DNA of 64,000 nucleotides from Mactra quadrangularis (GCA_025267735.1 CM046307.1:52881395-52945394), one strand, 5' to 3'. Shown: positions 41,201 to 46,029, counted from the first letter of the stretch. The notes: generated from the letters alone by a model not told the origin. Numbers and translations are program-made.

Positions 41201-43196
41201 ATGGGTAAAAATGTTTACTAGCCTGAAACCATGTGGCAATGTTTACATTCTGATTATTTCCCTATTCAATTATACTGAACAAATTAAGATTTTTTTTTCT
41301 ATCCAGTAAATTGTGCGCATTAAATGAAACATTTGGTTTAGTGGTAGTTTAACCTTCATCCTAACGTGTTTACATCTGTCATTCTTTACACAGACATTTG
41401 AAATGAAAGTAAAATACATGGTGTGGCTATGCATAGATACCCACTGAGGTTTAAAAAGTACTTTGCGTCTGTGGATTAATGTTTCTATAGTAATAAGCTA
41501 TCAAGTATTTTATAATTAAATAATGATAATATCAAAAACTTAAATAGTACAAAATTCGGGTCGATAGCACAGTTGGTAGCATGCCGGAATTTGGAATCTT
41601 GTGTCCCGAAGGGAGTACGGGTTCGAATCCCACCAGGGAGGTTATACCCTTCCATGAAAATAAGACTATAATGTTAATTTTCCTCCATTGATTAGATAAT
41701 ATGGAGAAGTTTCCAGCCTTGTGGAAGGGTAGGTGAGTACTGGTTATAGGCAATGGTCCAGGAAAGCTAGGTTAGGTGCGCTGCATTCCGTAAAATCACC
41801 TAAAATGTGTTAATATGGCATTAAATGCAATTAAAAAAAAAGAAATAGTACAACAATTTTGTGTTCATACGCTGCACTATATCCAGTGTATAGCCAAATA
41901 TCCAATTTTTGTGAAGAGTTGTAAGTCTAAGAATAGGGAGATGTTCACATCATCTGTATAGAACCTATTGTTTGGCTACTGTTTAATGTAGTTTACTTTT
42001 ATCTTTCAGATTATTGTAAACCCTAAATTCTTAGATTTATTTATGATGTTATCAACTGACCCTATAGGTGGTTCTACGGTATGTATGATCAGGTTCCTAA
42101 CACGGTGGACTAGTTTCTTAAGGAATCTTGGGTTCGATTCCCAAGCGGGGCATACTTTCGTGGAACTTGTTCATGAAATCATTTCTACGGCCATTCTCCC
42201 TCATGCCGATTTTTAATAATGTAGGGCAGTTGTCAGTCACTGACGAAAGTATGCGCATAGTAGTTGGTTAACAGCTAAATCCAGAGATTTAGCCTTTCCA
42301 GGAGGAGTGAGTAGGTTGACTGACCTCCATTATATGACCTATAAAATGTGTTGCTACGGCATTTAACCCTTTTACTTCTTACACATTAGATTTAAGTATG
42401 AATCAAGCAGGACAGAAACTTTGGGTGAAGTGTTTATTCTACCCTGTAATACTGGCAAATATTATAAGGATTTTATTTTGCTCTTCTGGCCATACAAAAT
42501 CTTGAAGTACTGTTTTCCCCTGTACCCTTGCATACAAATTCTGTAGGTTCATTAGAGTAGTTAAATATGATAAATATGATACAATACAGACTCTGATCAC
42601 TATGTTTACTGCTTAGCGATTAGACTCCCCCCTTTCACACGCTAAACACCTGTCACTGATAAGAGAAACATTGACGTTTGAGTCATATGATGGAACTCCT
42701 TTTAACGCCTAGAAATTGACTGGGTAGTAAATCAGAGACACATGTATCATTCTGCTGGTTAAACTGGTCAGGCATTTTCAGTGTTGATTTGTGAACTTAA
42801 ACCTTTCGGCTAAATCACCGAAAGTCTAAAAAGTATGATAAAAAAATGTTGAAATTAACTGTGCAGTACAATATCTCTTGAACAACACCATTTGTTCTGG
42901 TGGTGTTGCTCTGTGGAGGTCAAATTTAATTAAAATTATGTCTAAGGGAAAAATTCAAAGCTATTGTTGTGTAGAGGATTTGTTCTGTTGCGGGATCTTA
43001 TGCAGAGGTTATATTGTACTTTTTGACTATTCAACATTCATAATTTCAGGGTTTGTATGCAGTATTCAGATCACCAGCCAAAGAACAAGAAAGTATCTGT
43101 CCTGGAGGTCAAAATATACCAGAGAGACATGTACAAAGTCATATGGAGAAATTTATAAATGCTTGTTGCTTCTATATGTGGAGTACTATATTATAA
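738..43196 (+). CDS. SZT2: SZT2 (KICSTOR subunit), C-terminal part, 22 exons
   Basis: Spliced gene. Exons: 738-962, 5600-5766, 6860-7061, 7902-8101, 8787-8952, 9806-9939, 10828-10998, 11468-11720, 12354-12430, 13167-13334, 17223-17482, 18673-18868, 22827-22862, 29793-29885, 30710-30830, 31539-31666, 32773-33052, 33937-34087, 35927-36059, 40855-41058, 42010-42078, 43050-43196. All borders are AG/GT and all phases join, giving about 3,580 coding bases and a TAA stop. Family knowledge: SZT2 (about 3,400 residues in vertebrates) is the scaffold of KICSTOR, which brings GATOR1 to the lysosome and keeps mTORC1 off during amino-acid or glucose shortage. I recognise the product from its general pattern ([20 protein letters not shown], large size, many exons), not from a search. 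No transmembrane segment or signal peptide is evident; acidic and Ser-rich linkers separate hydrophobic blocks. The 5' two thirds lie upstream of the window. Confidence 0.8.
963..2236 (+). other. SZT2 intron, no recognisable feature
   Basis: AT-rich intron with a short T-run near 1331-1347. Open frames here (for example 1103-1303, 1756-2061) have low-complexity or biased composition and no splice context. Confidence 0.6.
2237..2415. repeat. decayed copy of dispersed MITE M5
   Basis: Shares internal blocks (aaacaaagtttcttgctg, gattaaatcctattttc, ccaaaatatttgaattcc) with copies at 23106, 30464, 43262, 55950 and 57829. Confidence 0.55.
2466..2668. repeat. compound trinucleotide microsatellite
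   Basis: About 100 bp of (ATT)n followed by about 100 bp of mixed (ATC)/(ACC)n. It produces spurious poly-Ile/Met and poly-Leu/Ser frames in both directions. Confidence 0.95.
2954..3246. mobile_element. MITE M4 (GATCCAGG ends)
   Basis: Ends carry inverted GATCCAGG-like / CTGGATC motifs with G-rich (ggggggtcagaac) borders. Related copies lie at 54444-54729 and in short form at 48374-48455. No coding capacity. Confidence 0.65.
3688..3971 (-). mobile_element. tRNA-derived SINE, family A
   Basis: On the - strand a tRNA-like head (box B GGTTCGAATCC complement at about 3902) leads into a body shared with 41560 and 58128, with an A-rich tail at the low-coordinate end. tRNA-like, but fused to a non-tRNA body, so not a tRNA gene. 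Confidence 0.85.
4059..4428. mobile_element. Tc1/mariner-type MITE M1
   Basis: 370 bp bounded by CAGTACCCACCAAAAGTTTG and its inverse, with TA duplicated at each end (4057-4058, 4429-4430). No transposase. Sister copies at 17991, 45035 and 61634. Confidence 0.9.
4431..5427 (+). other. SZT2 intron, no recognisable feature
   Basis: AT-rich intron sequence. No repeat matching others in this window and no splice-bounded frame was seen. Confidence 0.5.
5428..5498. repeat. near-perfect 32-bp foldback hairpin
   Basis: Arms 5428-5459 and 5467-5498 are complementary over 32 bp with two mismatches and a 7-nt loop. The two mismatches become G-U pairs in RNA from the - strand. A degenerate relative lies at 37832-37885. 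Confidence 0.85.
5600..5766 (+). CDS. SZT2: SZT2 exon 2 of window
   Basis: Acceptor tttttgtag. Basic, Ser/Thr-rich linker ([18 protein letters not shown]) ending SPTPDSGK. The donor AAG|gttggg is weak, but phase 0 joins the next exon exactly. Phosphorylation-type linker by composition only. Confidence 0.75.
5833..5995 (+). mobile_element. SINE family B, 3' part
   Basis: Matches the body and tail of the 12475 copy (gggcagttgtcagtcactga onward to aaacccaacaaaa). The tRNA head is missing. Confidence 0.7.
6017..6240 (+). mobile_element. SINE family A, 5'-truncated
   Basis: Begins in the tRNA box B remnant (gttggaatcccacc) and continues through the family A body to a short A-rich tail. It sits just after a truncated SINE-B. 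Confidence 0.75.
6241..6859 (+). other. SZT2 intron, no recognisable feature
   Basis: Slightly less AT-rich stretch. Nothing matched other repeats in the window. Confidence 0.45.
6860..7061 (+). CDS. SZT2: SZT2 exon 3 of window
   Basis: Acceptor tatgttatag, donor G|gtaagt. Starts in a Ser/Thr/Pro-rich linker and enters a structured helix with [17 protein letters not shown]. Phase 0 in, phase 1 out. Confidence 0.85.
7200..7290 (+). mobile_element. SINE family A fragment
   Basis: Short match to the head/body joint of family A (ttccacctcgggcagttata, cttccatgaaaat). Confidence 0.5.
7309..7556. repeat. 38-bp minisatellite, ~6.5 copies
   Basis: Unit begins ggggtcaaagctgaaaagtc and ends acaattacatttta. 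Copies differ by a few substitutions (agt/gtc ggtgac/aataac). Confidence 0.95.
7902..8101 (+). CDS. SZT2: SZT2 exon 4 of window
   Basis: Acceptor tatatttcag, donor GAG|gtaaga. Contains [17 protein letters not shown] then an acidic DEEDEDTN run. Phase 1 in, phase 0 out. Confidence 0.85.
8223..8580 (+). mobile_element. Harbinger-like MITE M3
   Basis: 358 bp, TIR GGGACTTTAGTCAGTTAT, flanked by TTA on both sides (8220-8222, 8581-8583). A 3-bp TTA duplication fits PIF/Harbinger. Inverted sister at 20934-21275. Confidence 0.8.
8787..8952 (+). CDS. SZT2: SZT2 exon 5 of window
   Basis: Acceptor ttatttacag, donor AG|gtaagt. Contains [18 protein letters not shown] and a Gly/Thr/Asp-rich end. Phase 0 in, phase 1 out. 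A SINE-D copy follows in the intron. Confidence 0.85.
9005..9295 (+). mobile_element. tRNA-derived SINE, family D
   Basis: Head gatctagtggttacaacatt and body cttgagcaagaaa / actgggaga match copies at 46030, 47668 and 54762. Starts about 50 bp past the exon donor. Confidence 0.65.
9302..9774. mobile_element. TIR element with CAGGCCTCCTAG ends
   Basis: 473 bp with perfect terminal CAGGCCTCCTAG, flanked by direct TAGGTA (9296-9301, 9775-9780). Interior has repeated aaaacctttaa blocks at both ends. hAT-like tips, but the duplication looks 6 bp, so class is uncertain. Confidence 0.75.
9806..9939 (+). CDS. SZT2: SZT2 exon 6 of window
   Basis: Acceptor ttataatttcag, donor CAG|gttaga. Contains [18 protein letters not shown]. 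Short exon of 134 bp (phase 1 in, phase 0 out) lying about 30 bp after a TIR element. Confidence 0.8.
9940..10827 (+). other. SZT2 intron, no repeat recognised
   Basis: Contains only a small inverted repeat (GGAACCAGAC ... GTCTGGTTCC, 10006-10049). No frame with splice borders. Confidence 0.45.
10828..10998 (+). CDS. SZT2: SZT2 exon 7 of window
   Basis: Acceptor gtcatttcag, donor CTG|gtaagt, 171 bp, phase 0 both sides. Begins [11 protein letters not shown] and has several hydrophobic helices. Confidence 0.85.
11065..11345 (+). mobile_element. SINE family B, decayed
   Basis: Matches the 12475 copy in the box B region, the gggcagatgtcagtcactga block and the tail (gtgttgctaggtcaat). Head partly lost. 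Confidence 0.65.
11468..11720 (+). CDS. SZT2: SZT2 exon 8 of window
   Basis: Acceptor tattttag, donor A|gtaagt. Contains [18 protein letters not shown]. Phase 0 in, phase 1 out; among the longer exons here at 253 bp. Confidence 0.85.
12354..12430 (+). CDS. SZT2: SZT2 exon 9 of window
   Basis: Acceptor ttacatttcag, donor TCT|gtaagt. Short exon with [16 protein letters not shown]. Phase 1 in, phase 0 out. A SINE-B copy starts about 45 bp downstream. Confidence 0.8.
12475..12785 (+). mobile_element. tRNA-derived SINE, family B, full length
   Basis: Head gctagctcagttggtagcat (box A) and gggtttgattccc (box B), then a body ending gacccaacaaaaacatac. Best + strand copy of the family. Confidence 0.88.
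13167..13334 (+). CDS. SZT2: SZT2 exon 10 of window
   Basis: Acceptor tattaacag, donor TCT|gtaagt, 168 bp, phase 0 both sides. Contains [18 protein letters not shown] then a Ser/Thr linker. Confidence 0.85.
13335..14112 (+). other. SZT2 intron, no recognisable feature
   Basis: AT-rich. Part of 13590-13800 resembles 1920-2120 (statements such as gtaaccacaactctacctgg recur), so it is probably an old dispersed repeat. Confidence 0.5.
14113..14412 (-). mobile_element. tRNA-derived SINE, family C
   Basis: - strand head GGAGCAGTAGTCCAGTGGTA with box B region, body with the acacctgggtggagtgaag block. Same family as the SINE that carries the 51-bp array at 23862. Confidence 0.82.
14458..15009. repeat. 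(GGTT)138 microsatellite
   Basis: 552 bp of uninterrupted GGTT. All frames stay open, giving spurious Gly-Trp-Leu-Val or Asn-Gln-Pro-Thr frames. The G pairs could form two-tier quadruplexes. Confidence 0.98.
15280..16520. repeat. degenerate tandem core, ~130-155-bp period
   Basis: Each unit carries a short palindrome of the form AATGGCnGACTGGCnGCCATT (at about 15298, 15453, 15602, 15752, 16207, 16338; a weaker one at 16480), followed by ttttaaattactgtatag-like text. Confidence 0.85.
17076..17213. repeat. TTA/TTATCA microsatellite at exon edge
   Basis: Starts as (TTA)n, becomes (TTATCA)n and returns to (TTA)n. It ends 9 bp before the splice acceptor of exon 17223 and takes the place of its pyrimidine tract. 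Confidence 0.95.
17223..17482 (+). CDS. SZT2: SZT2 exon 11 of window
   Basis: Acceptor tttattcacag lies directly after a 140-bp TTA/TCA microsatellite; donor AG|gtaaaa. Basic linker ([16 protein letters not shown]) followed by [19 protein letters not shown]. Phase 0 in, phase 2 out. Confidence 0.85.
17515..17665 (+). mobile_element. SINE family A, 3' half
   Basis: Matches the family A tail (tagacaatggtctgggag, gttgagatgtcattaaac). Confidence 0.6.
17703..17983 (-). mobile_element. tRNA-derived SINE, family B
   Basis: - strand copy with an excellent tRNA head (17920-17983; box B complement ggaatcgaaccc) and a (GTTT)n tail at 17708-17726. It abuts the M1 MITE at 17991. Confidence 0.88.
17991..18377. 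mobile_element. Tc1/mariner-type MITE M1, diverged
   Basis: Ends CAGTACCAACAAAAAGTTT and gtttggtgagcactg, flanked by TA. Same family as 4059. Confidence 0.75.
18380..18641 (+). mobile_element. MITE M2 (GTGCGTAAA ends)
   Basis: About 260 bp with TIRs reading GTGCGTAAATATTGA and GGTCAATATTTAAGCA. Interior conserved with 38291, 59359 and (inverted) 62411. Its left TA is the right TA of the M1 copy. Confidence 0.8.
18673..18868 (+). CDS. SZT2: SZT2 exon 12 of window
   Basis: Acceptor gtatttacag, donor CAG|gtcagt. Contains [18 protein letters not shown], a beta-strand-like hydrophobic block. Phase 2 in, phase 0 out. Confidence 0.85.
19000..19100 (+). mobile_element. hAT-like left-end fragment
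   Basis: taggggtgtaaccgttaat resembles a common hAT tip. No matching right end was found. Confidence 0.35.
19686..19730 (+). CDS. possible alternative SZT2 exon
   Basis: An acceptor (tttatcatag) opens a frame reading [14 protein letters not shown] in phase 0 with the exon before. Two donors are possible. gttatc after 19730 gives a 45-bp in-frame exon. The better gtaaga after 19752 gives 67 bp and shifts the frame, running into TGA in the next exon. The main model skips it. It may be a cassette exon or chance. Confidence 0.3.
20410..20705 (+). mobile_element. Helentron-like element, small
   Basis: attatacccccgcttcgaag at the left, a short degenerate (GTCC) block, and a right hairpin GTGAGCATTAGCTCAC. 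Close to the 43445 copy. Confidence 0.75.
20934..21275 (-). mobile_element. Harbinger-like MITE M3, inverted copy
   Basis: 342 bp, inverse of 8223-8580, flanked by TTA (20931-20933, 21276-21278). Confidence 0.8.
21789..22326 (+). repeat. dispersed repeat with ACCCTTAACTGGT ends
   Basis: Left ACCCTTAACTGGT and right ACCAGTAAAGGGT are inverted. Related fragments at 31222-31505, 52163-52460 (inverse) and 3520-3640. Confidence 0.6.
22827..22862 (+). CDS. SZT2: SZT2 exon 13 of window (36-bp microexon)
   Basis: Twelve codons reading [12 protein letters not shown] between acceptor gttattttcag and donor GAA|gtgagt, phase 0 both sides. Its length, a multiple of three, means it can be skipped without a frame change. 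It is isolated by a 3.9-kb and a 6.9-kb intron. Support comes from good splice sites and phase only. Confidence 0.6.
23106..23285 (-). mobile_element. MITE M5 copy
   Basis: gacctaattcggaactcaaa at the left and ggtacaaacaaagtttgtt inside match the inverse of 30464-30664. Confidence 0.6.
23720..24615 (-). mobile_element. SINE family C with internal minisatellite
   Basis: Flanks (ggctactggtattaatctgt on one side; cttgctcaaggaaattagca and the tRNA head on the other) match the 47366 copy. The middle of the body is expanded to 664 bp of 51-bp repeats. Confidence 0.8.
23862..24525. repeat. 51-bp minisatellite, 13 copies
   Basis: Unit starts tgtacatgtaggtacata and contains acacctaggtggagtgaagc. Nearly homogeneous; cgta/cata alternates. 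As 51 is a multiple of 3, frames stay open on both strands and are not genes. Confidence 0.97.
24783..26105. repeat. 40-bp minisatellite, ~33 copies
   Basis: Unit ttataccttcctacctcctt + gggagaagaggggtgtattg. Variants with ttgaagatg or ttgaagaag cluster at 25490-25830. Strand-asymmetric, pyrimidine-rich first half and purine-rich second half. Confidence 0.97.
26106..28229 (+). other. SZT2 intron, mostly unrecognised
   Basis: AT-rich. Contains short local duplications (tggtttgcatttccttt at 26272 and 26332; agatatttatttcca at 26302 and 26461) and a possible M5 remnant at 26930-27015. Confidence 0.5.
28230..28585 (+). mobile_element. MITE M6 (CAGTCCCATAAA ends)
   Basis: Inverted ends CAGTCCCATAAA / TTTATGGGACTG, GC-richer interior than its surroundings. 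Inverted sister at 34131-34490. Both strands happen to be open for about 80 codons in both copies. Confidence 0.8.
28755..29040 (+). repeat. dispersed repeat E (bivalve-type)
   Basis: Poly-G block then gagtcagcttg, ttctcagcacctattttacag and ttatggcccttgggtgaaata. Inverse copy at 55310-55622. Confidence 0.6.
29552..29633 (+). ncRNA. candidate microRNA-precursor-like hairpin
   Basis: 82 nt. Paired blocks 29552-29557/29628-29633, 29559-29565/29620-29626, 29567-29576/29609-29618 and 29578-29581/29604-29607 are separated by single 1x1 mismatches (T-C, A-A, A-A); 22-nt loop. Size and mismatch spacing resemble an animal pre-miRNA. Sense orientation in an SZT2 intron, about 160 bp before exon 29793. 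I do not recognise a known miRNA seed; it may be a MITE remnant. Confidence 0.35.
29793..29885 (+). CDS. SZT2: SZT2 exon 14 of window
   Basis: Acceptor gtgtatttcag, donor CAA|gtaagt, 93 bp, phase 0 both sides. Contains [17 protein letters not shown], the stretch on which I lean most for the SZT2 call. Confidence 0.88.
30464..30664 (+). mobile_element. MITE M5, best copy
   Basis: Ends AGACTTTATCCGGAATTCAA and its inverse (gaattccggattaggtct). About 200 bp, no coding. Ends about 45 bp before exon 30710. Confidence 0.8.
30710..30830 (+). CDS. SZT2: SZT2 exon 15 of window
   Basis: Acceptor atacatttcag, donor AGAG|gtaatg. Contains [18 protein letters not shown]. Phase 0 in, phase 1 out. A MITE ends about 45 bp upstream. 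Confidence 0.87.
31222..31505 (+). repeat. fragment of ACCCTTAACTGGT repeat
   Basis: Matches 21950-22210 (ggggtttgaaggggg, ggggtcattgagtgcaga, cagtctctg). Ends close to the acceptor at 31538. Confidence 0.6.
31539..31666 (+). CDS. SZT2: SZT2 exon 16 of window
   Basis: Acceptor tatattcacag, donor TCA|gtaagt. Reads [20 protein letters not shown] and ends [10 protein letters not shown]. Phase 1 in, phase 0 out. A fragment of a dispersed repeat runs to within about 35 bp of the acceptor. Confidence 0.85.
32066..32569. mobile_element. hAT MITE
   Basis: 504 bp with tips TAGGGCTG / CAGCCCTA, flanked by an 8-bp duplication CACTC(G/T)GG (32058-32065, 32570-32577), typical of hAT. No transposase. Confidence 0.85.
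32281..32442. repeat. 81-bp tandem duplication inside hAT MITE
   Basis: Two almost identical 81-bp copies beginning atttgttttgttgatttt. Confidence 0.95.
32773..33052 (+). CDS. SZT2: SZT2 exon 17 of window
   Basis: Acceptor tatttttgtag. The longest exon here (280 bp). Reads [20 protein letters not shown] and later [20 protein letters not shown]. The donor is AG|gtacag, whose bases from +4 on belong to an inserted pogo-like element. Phase 0 in, phase 1 out. If the donor fails, the frame stops at TAA 33061-33063. Confidence 0.85.
33056..33292. mobile_element. pogo/Tigger-like MITE M7 in an SZT2 splice donor
   Basis: 237 bp, tips CAGTATAAGTTCA and GAACTTTTACTG, TA duplicated at 33054-33055 and 33293-33294. 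Ends match the 988-bp element at 34900. The left TA is bases +2 and +3 of the intron. Confidence 0.88.
33937..34087 (+). CDS. SZT2: SZT2 exon 18 of window
   Basis: Acceptor actttttcag, donor CAA|gtatgt. Contains [18 protein letters not shown] and ends [10 protein letters not shown] across the junction. Phase 1 in, phase 2 out. Confidence 0.85.
34131..34490 (-). mobile_element. MITE M6, inverted copy
   Basis: Inverse of 28230-28585 with the same tips, no length change against it across the central 250 bp. Starts about 45 bp past the donor of exon 33937-34087. Confidence 0.8.
34900..35887. mobile_element. pogo/Tigger-like element M7, longer copy
   Basis: 988 bp, tips CAGTATAAGTTCATTC and GAACTTTTACTG, TA on both sides (34898-34899, 35888-35889). 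Interior has several ctctcgaac motifs. No transposase frame. Confidence 0.85.
35927..36059 (+). CDS. SZT2: SZT2 exon 19 of window
   Basis: Acceptor gtttttattatag, donor GAT|gtaagt. Reads [20 protein letters not shown] then a polar [11 protein letters not shown] end. Phase 2 in, phase 0 out. A pogo-like element ends 39 bp upstream. Confidence 0.85.
36060..36826 (+). other. SZT2 intron, no recognisable feature
   Basis: The frame 36286-36549 has no family resemblance and no splice context. Confidence 0.45.
36827..37020. mobile_element. foldback MITE
   Basis: Tips GAGTTCAGTAAC and gtaattgaactt are inverted, and AACGATACATTCGGAA pairs with ttccgaatgcatcgtt. Flanked by local copies of cggaccag.taattttaag (36782 and 37119). 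Confidence 0.65.
37021..38290 (+). other. SZT2 intron, mostly unrecognised
   Basis: Includes a degenerate relative of the 5428 hairpin (37832-37885). The stretch tgcacaacaacagcttttga (about 38117) recurs near 51845. Confidence 0.5.
38291..38544 (+). mobile_element. MITE M2 copy
   Basis: Matches 18380-18641; left tip slightly truncated, right tip ttacgcacta intact. Confidence 0.75.
38963..39359. mobile_element. possible MITE with CTCGATT ends
   Basis: ggcatgctcgattt at the left, and cccaatcgagtacacccaat at the right, are inverted. Interior has a second pairing (cggaactgtgttctggca / ctggcacagttccga). Confidence 0.5.
39604..39850 (+). repeat. dispersed repeat starting TTTTTAGCTCA
   Basis: ttttagctcaactttttgga ... 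tgtgagcttata forms a short hairpin followed by aggttaaagttttt blocks; a pattern common in bivalve dispersed repeats (family knowledge). Confidence 0.4.
40766..40824 (+). promoter_or_regulatory. intronic hairpin just upstream of exon 40855
   Basis: 40766-40782 pairs with 40808-40824 over 17 bp with one wobble, 25-nt loop. It ends 30 nt before the acceptor, covering the usual branch-point zone. A function is inference. Confidence 0.4.
40855..41058 (+). CDS. SZT2: SZT2 exon 20 of window
   Basis: Acceptor tattgttgcag, donor TAT|gtaagt, 204 bp, phase 0 both sides. Contains [20 protein letters not shown] 17-bp-stem hairpin lies 30 bp upstream of the acceptor. Confidence 0.88.
41555..41848 (+). mobile_element. 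tRNA-derived SINE, family A, full length
   Basis: Box A tagcacagttggtagcat and box B cgggttcgaatccc, body through gtggaagggtaggtgagtac, A-rich end. Confidence 0.88.
42010..42078 (+). CDS. SZT2: SZT2 exon 21 of window
   Basis: Acceptor tatctttcag, donor ACG|gtatgt, 69 bp, phase 0 both sides. Reads [23 protein letters not shown] begins about 15 bp past the donor. Confidence 0.82.
42093..42372 (+). mobile_element. SINE family B, diverged head
   Basis: Box B gggttcgattcccaag and complete family B body to gtgttgctacggcattta. Inserted about 15 bp past the donor of exon 42010-42078. Confidence 0.8.
42373..43049 (+). other. last SZT2 intron, 3' part
   Basis: No repeat border seen. A stretch at 42380-42720 is similar to 48130-48330 (acacattagattcaagta, ctggcaaatactac), so it is an old dispersed repeat. 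Confidence 0.5.
43050..43196 (+). CDS. SZT2: SZT2 terminal exon
   Basis: Acceptor cataatttcag; 48 codons plus TAA. Ends [18 protein letters not shown]. The 3' UTR runs into a MITE and a Helentron-like element. The first AATAAA I see is at 43734-43739. Confidence 0.85.
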   Translation, partial: GLYAVFRSPAKEQESICPGGQNIPERHVQSHMEKFINACCFYMWSTIL

Positions 43197-43261
43197 TAGA
43201 CTTTATCTTGGCTTGATGTGAATGAACTTATTTGAAAAAAAAGTTATTTGGATTGTTTTGA

Positions 43262-43440
43262 AGTTCAGAACTCAAATATGTGTAGTGTTCTGTCTGTGTG
43301 CAGGGGGTACAAACCAAATGTGTTAAACACAAATGTTGAATAGCACAAAATACGGATTAAGTCCTATTGTTCTAAGTACTTTCGTTGTGACTTTCATTGT
43401 GTTAGTTTGATGGCAGGGGGAAAACCTAAATATTTCAATC
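43262..43440 (-). mobile_element. MITE M5 copy in SZT2 3' region
   Basis: ttcagaactcaaatatgtgt at the left, ggggtacaaaccaaatgtg and tatttcaatccta at the right; inverse of 30464. Confidence 0.6.
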
Positions 43441-43444
43441 CTAA

Positions 43445-43722
43445 TTATACCCCCGCTTCGAAGAAGAGGGGGGTATACTGTTTTACCCTTGTCCGTGCGT
43501 CCGTCCGTCCGTCCGTCCGTCCGTCCGTCACGAAATTTCCGTCGCAGTTTTCTCAGCAACTATATCATGCAGCAGCCTAATACTTTGCATATTGCTTCAT
43601 CCCATAGTCCCATATGGTGTAAAGCGATTTCATGCTCCTTGCTCATCTACTTCCTGTTTGTCGCATATTTTTAGATTTTGGCGGGGGTACCACTAGTGAG
43701 CATTAGCTCACAGATTTACTTG
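43445..43722 (+). mobile_element. Helentron-like element with (CCGT)n
   Basis: attatacccccgcttcgaag, (CGTC)n at 43497-43529, then a right end gcgggggtaccactagtgag with hairpin GTGAGCATTAGCTCAC. The cleanest copy of the type. Confidence 0.8.
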
Positions 43723-43733
43723 TTTAGTCTTTT

Positions 43734-43739
43734 AATAAA
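43734..43739 (+). terminator. possible SZT2 polyadenylation signal
   Basis: First AATAAA after the stop codon, 540 bp downstream and just past the Helentron-like element. Position is plausible; use not shown. Confidence 0.3.
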
Positions 43740-43991
43740 TGTTAAAGTTACAACAGGACTATGTGTACTTCCATGTAAGATGATTGTGTGTATGTGTGTG
43801 ATAAAAAAGTCAATGCTGAAGTTTACATATTCAAATGGAATGAAAATAATTTTGATGAATTAGTACATTTGTATACTGCTGAGTACTATTTACTATTGAC
43901 TGTATTATTTCCTTTTACAAAAATGTACCAAAATTGTTATTTTCATTGATATTTTTATGCTTTGGTATATATGTCTGTGTTTTCATATATA

Positions 43992-45019
43992 CGAGGGGTG
44001 TCCCAGTAAATCGTGGACTCTGTTTGTTGCGGAAAAAGTACGCGCAACTTTAGCTCCAACTTTTAACTGCCACTAAATGCCTGTGTTGTGAGTAAGTATG
44101 CTTAATTTTTAGACGGTCAATTAAAAAATATTTTTTTTTGCTTCAATTTATAAGATACTAGGTATGACAACGCGGCGCAAGTCAACGTCATATTAAGACG
44201 TCAGGTCTATGGAATCATTTTTATTCACTCTCCAAGTTCGCCTTGTTGTGAACAGTGACATAAACACACGATGTATTTATATCATATTTACTTTAAAACT
44301 TTGTTTTTTGTCTTACTTTTGATACAAAATTGTTACATCAGTCTCAAAATATTAGTATGGTCAATGATATAACGGCCCACGGGTTAAGTTTCCAACTTAA
44401 TTTTGAATAACACTTTCAGTAATTTTTGGTACGATAAATGTAGTGGATATATTTTACTATGAATAACTTCTCTACCATATGTAGTATGCACAAGGGATAC
44501 TTAATGATTCCTTTCATCTGTATATGTGTTTGAATTCAAATTTATACCCATCAATGCTGTGCCAGGCTGATTATGAAACTAAGTTGCAATTACAAAGACT
44601 CAATCTTGTCCTGACGTCACCTTATTTTGTTGATGTCACATTTTTTTGTTTCAGTTCAAATGCGTATTGCACTCTAGTGTGTAAATTTTATGATATGAGA
44701 TTTGGTGTGATAATATATTGATAATTTCTGCGAATGTCGATGTAAAAATAAAATGTAATTAAAAAGTTTATGTGTAAATTTTGCTGTTTACTTGAACTCA
44801 GTATGAACGAATATACAAGTGTAAAAGCGGTTGCGCCGCATGCACATACCTGGTATTAGTTAAACATTAAAATGACGCCTTTAATGCAAGTTCTTATTGG
44901 TCACATGCCTAATTTGTATAAAAATATGACTAACAAACAGTCTTGTAAATTATGATCATCATGTGACGTAAGGAAAGAAAGTTATGGACGAAGTACACGA
45001 TTTACTGGGACACCCCTCG
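43992..45019. mobile_element. mariner-like element without transposase
   Basis: 1,028 bp. Tips CGAGGGGTGTCCCAGTAAAT and the inverse, pairing over 28 bp with one mismatch; TA at 43990-43991 and 45020-45021. The only frames are short and unlike a transposase. Confidence 0.88.
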
Positions 45020-45034
45020 TATGTATTATATATA

Positions 45035-45406
45035 CAGTACCCACCAAAAGTTAGGAGACATTTTCACTTTGTAGGCCTATTGAATAGCTTTTATCTAAAA
45101 TTTGATAACTGTTTACTTGTTAATGCTTGTTTTTAAATTATTTTTTGGTTATCAATATAAATATAACTGAGACCTACCATAAGCATAAAAGCTATGTTAT
45201 GGAAAATAATTACCATTAACATGGTTTGGGGGGCTTTAGGATGTCGGGTGCTGAATCTTATAAATGTGTTGCATTCATGAAATTTGATTCCATGTTATTA
45301 CAAACAATACTTAAATATATTTTAAATAGTGATACTACAAAAATAATCATCGAACTTTAAGAATTGTTGTAAATTTTTTTTGTCTCCAAACTTTTGGTGG
45401 GTACTG
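45035..45406. mobile_element. Tc1/mariner-type MITE M1
   Basis: 372 bp, same tips as 4059, TA at 45033-45034 and 45407-45408. Lies 15 bp from the mariner-like element. Confidence 0.9.
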
Positions 45407-45689
45407 TATGTATACAGTTTATGTGTATATAGATATTGAGACAATATTTGGCAATGTCCAACCTTACATGTAAGCCTCTGTGAGATAGAATGTCTTTCAG
45501 TTTTATAAATAAGTTATGTTAATTACTGAGCTGAAGTGATTTATATGTTGTATATATTTTGTCCAGGTTAAGCTTACTTTAGAATTATGTTTTCAATTTG
45601 TTTGAACTGTTTTCTATTTGTTTCTACAAGTGTTGTGAGATTTGTTGTAGATCTCAAGGTTATAGGTCTTGCCAGGGTTTTTTTAATTG

Positions 45690-45910
45690 AAGTGTAAGAG
45701 ATTCTCAGTATATCTCAAATTGATAATTTGTTAAGATTTTGTGATGATATGGAAATCTCATATTGATCATGTTAGAAATTTGAGATTATGAGTTTATCTC
45801 AAATTGATCATGTGAATGCTTTGAGATGATCTGAAATCTCAAATTGATCATGTGAGAATAATGTGATTGCTGGAAATTTCAAATTGACTATTTGAGAATT
45901 TTGATCTATG
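45690..45910. repeat. degenerate ~60-bp tandem repeat
   Basis: Three to four units built on atctcaaattgatcatgtga with gagat spacers. Confidence 0.8.
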
Positions 45911-46029
45911 ATGTCAAATATTGTGTTAGAATAAAGCTTGTGTACATTGACTCAAGACTAGGAATACAATTTTAGATTATGTCCTTTACATTATTTTTAT
46001 TCAATTAGCCCCAACGCTATTACTTAGTA

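Noticed and set aside
20438..43530. Short direct CGTC/CCGT repeats at 20450 and 43500 considered as a CRISPR-like or regulatory array
   Set aside because: Simple tetranucleotide arrays inside Helentron-like elements, without unique spacers.
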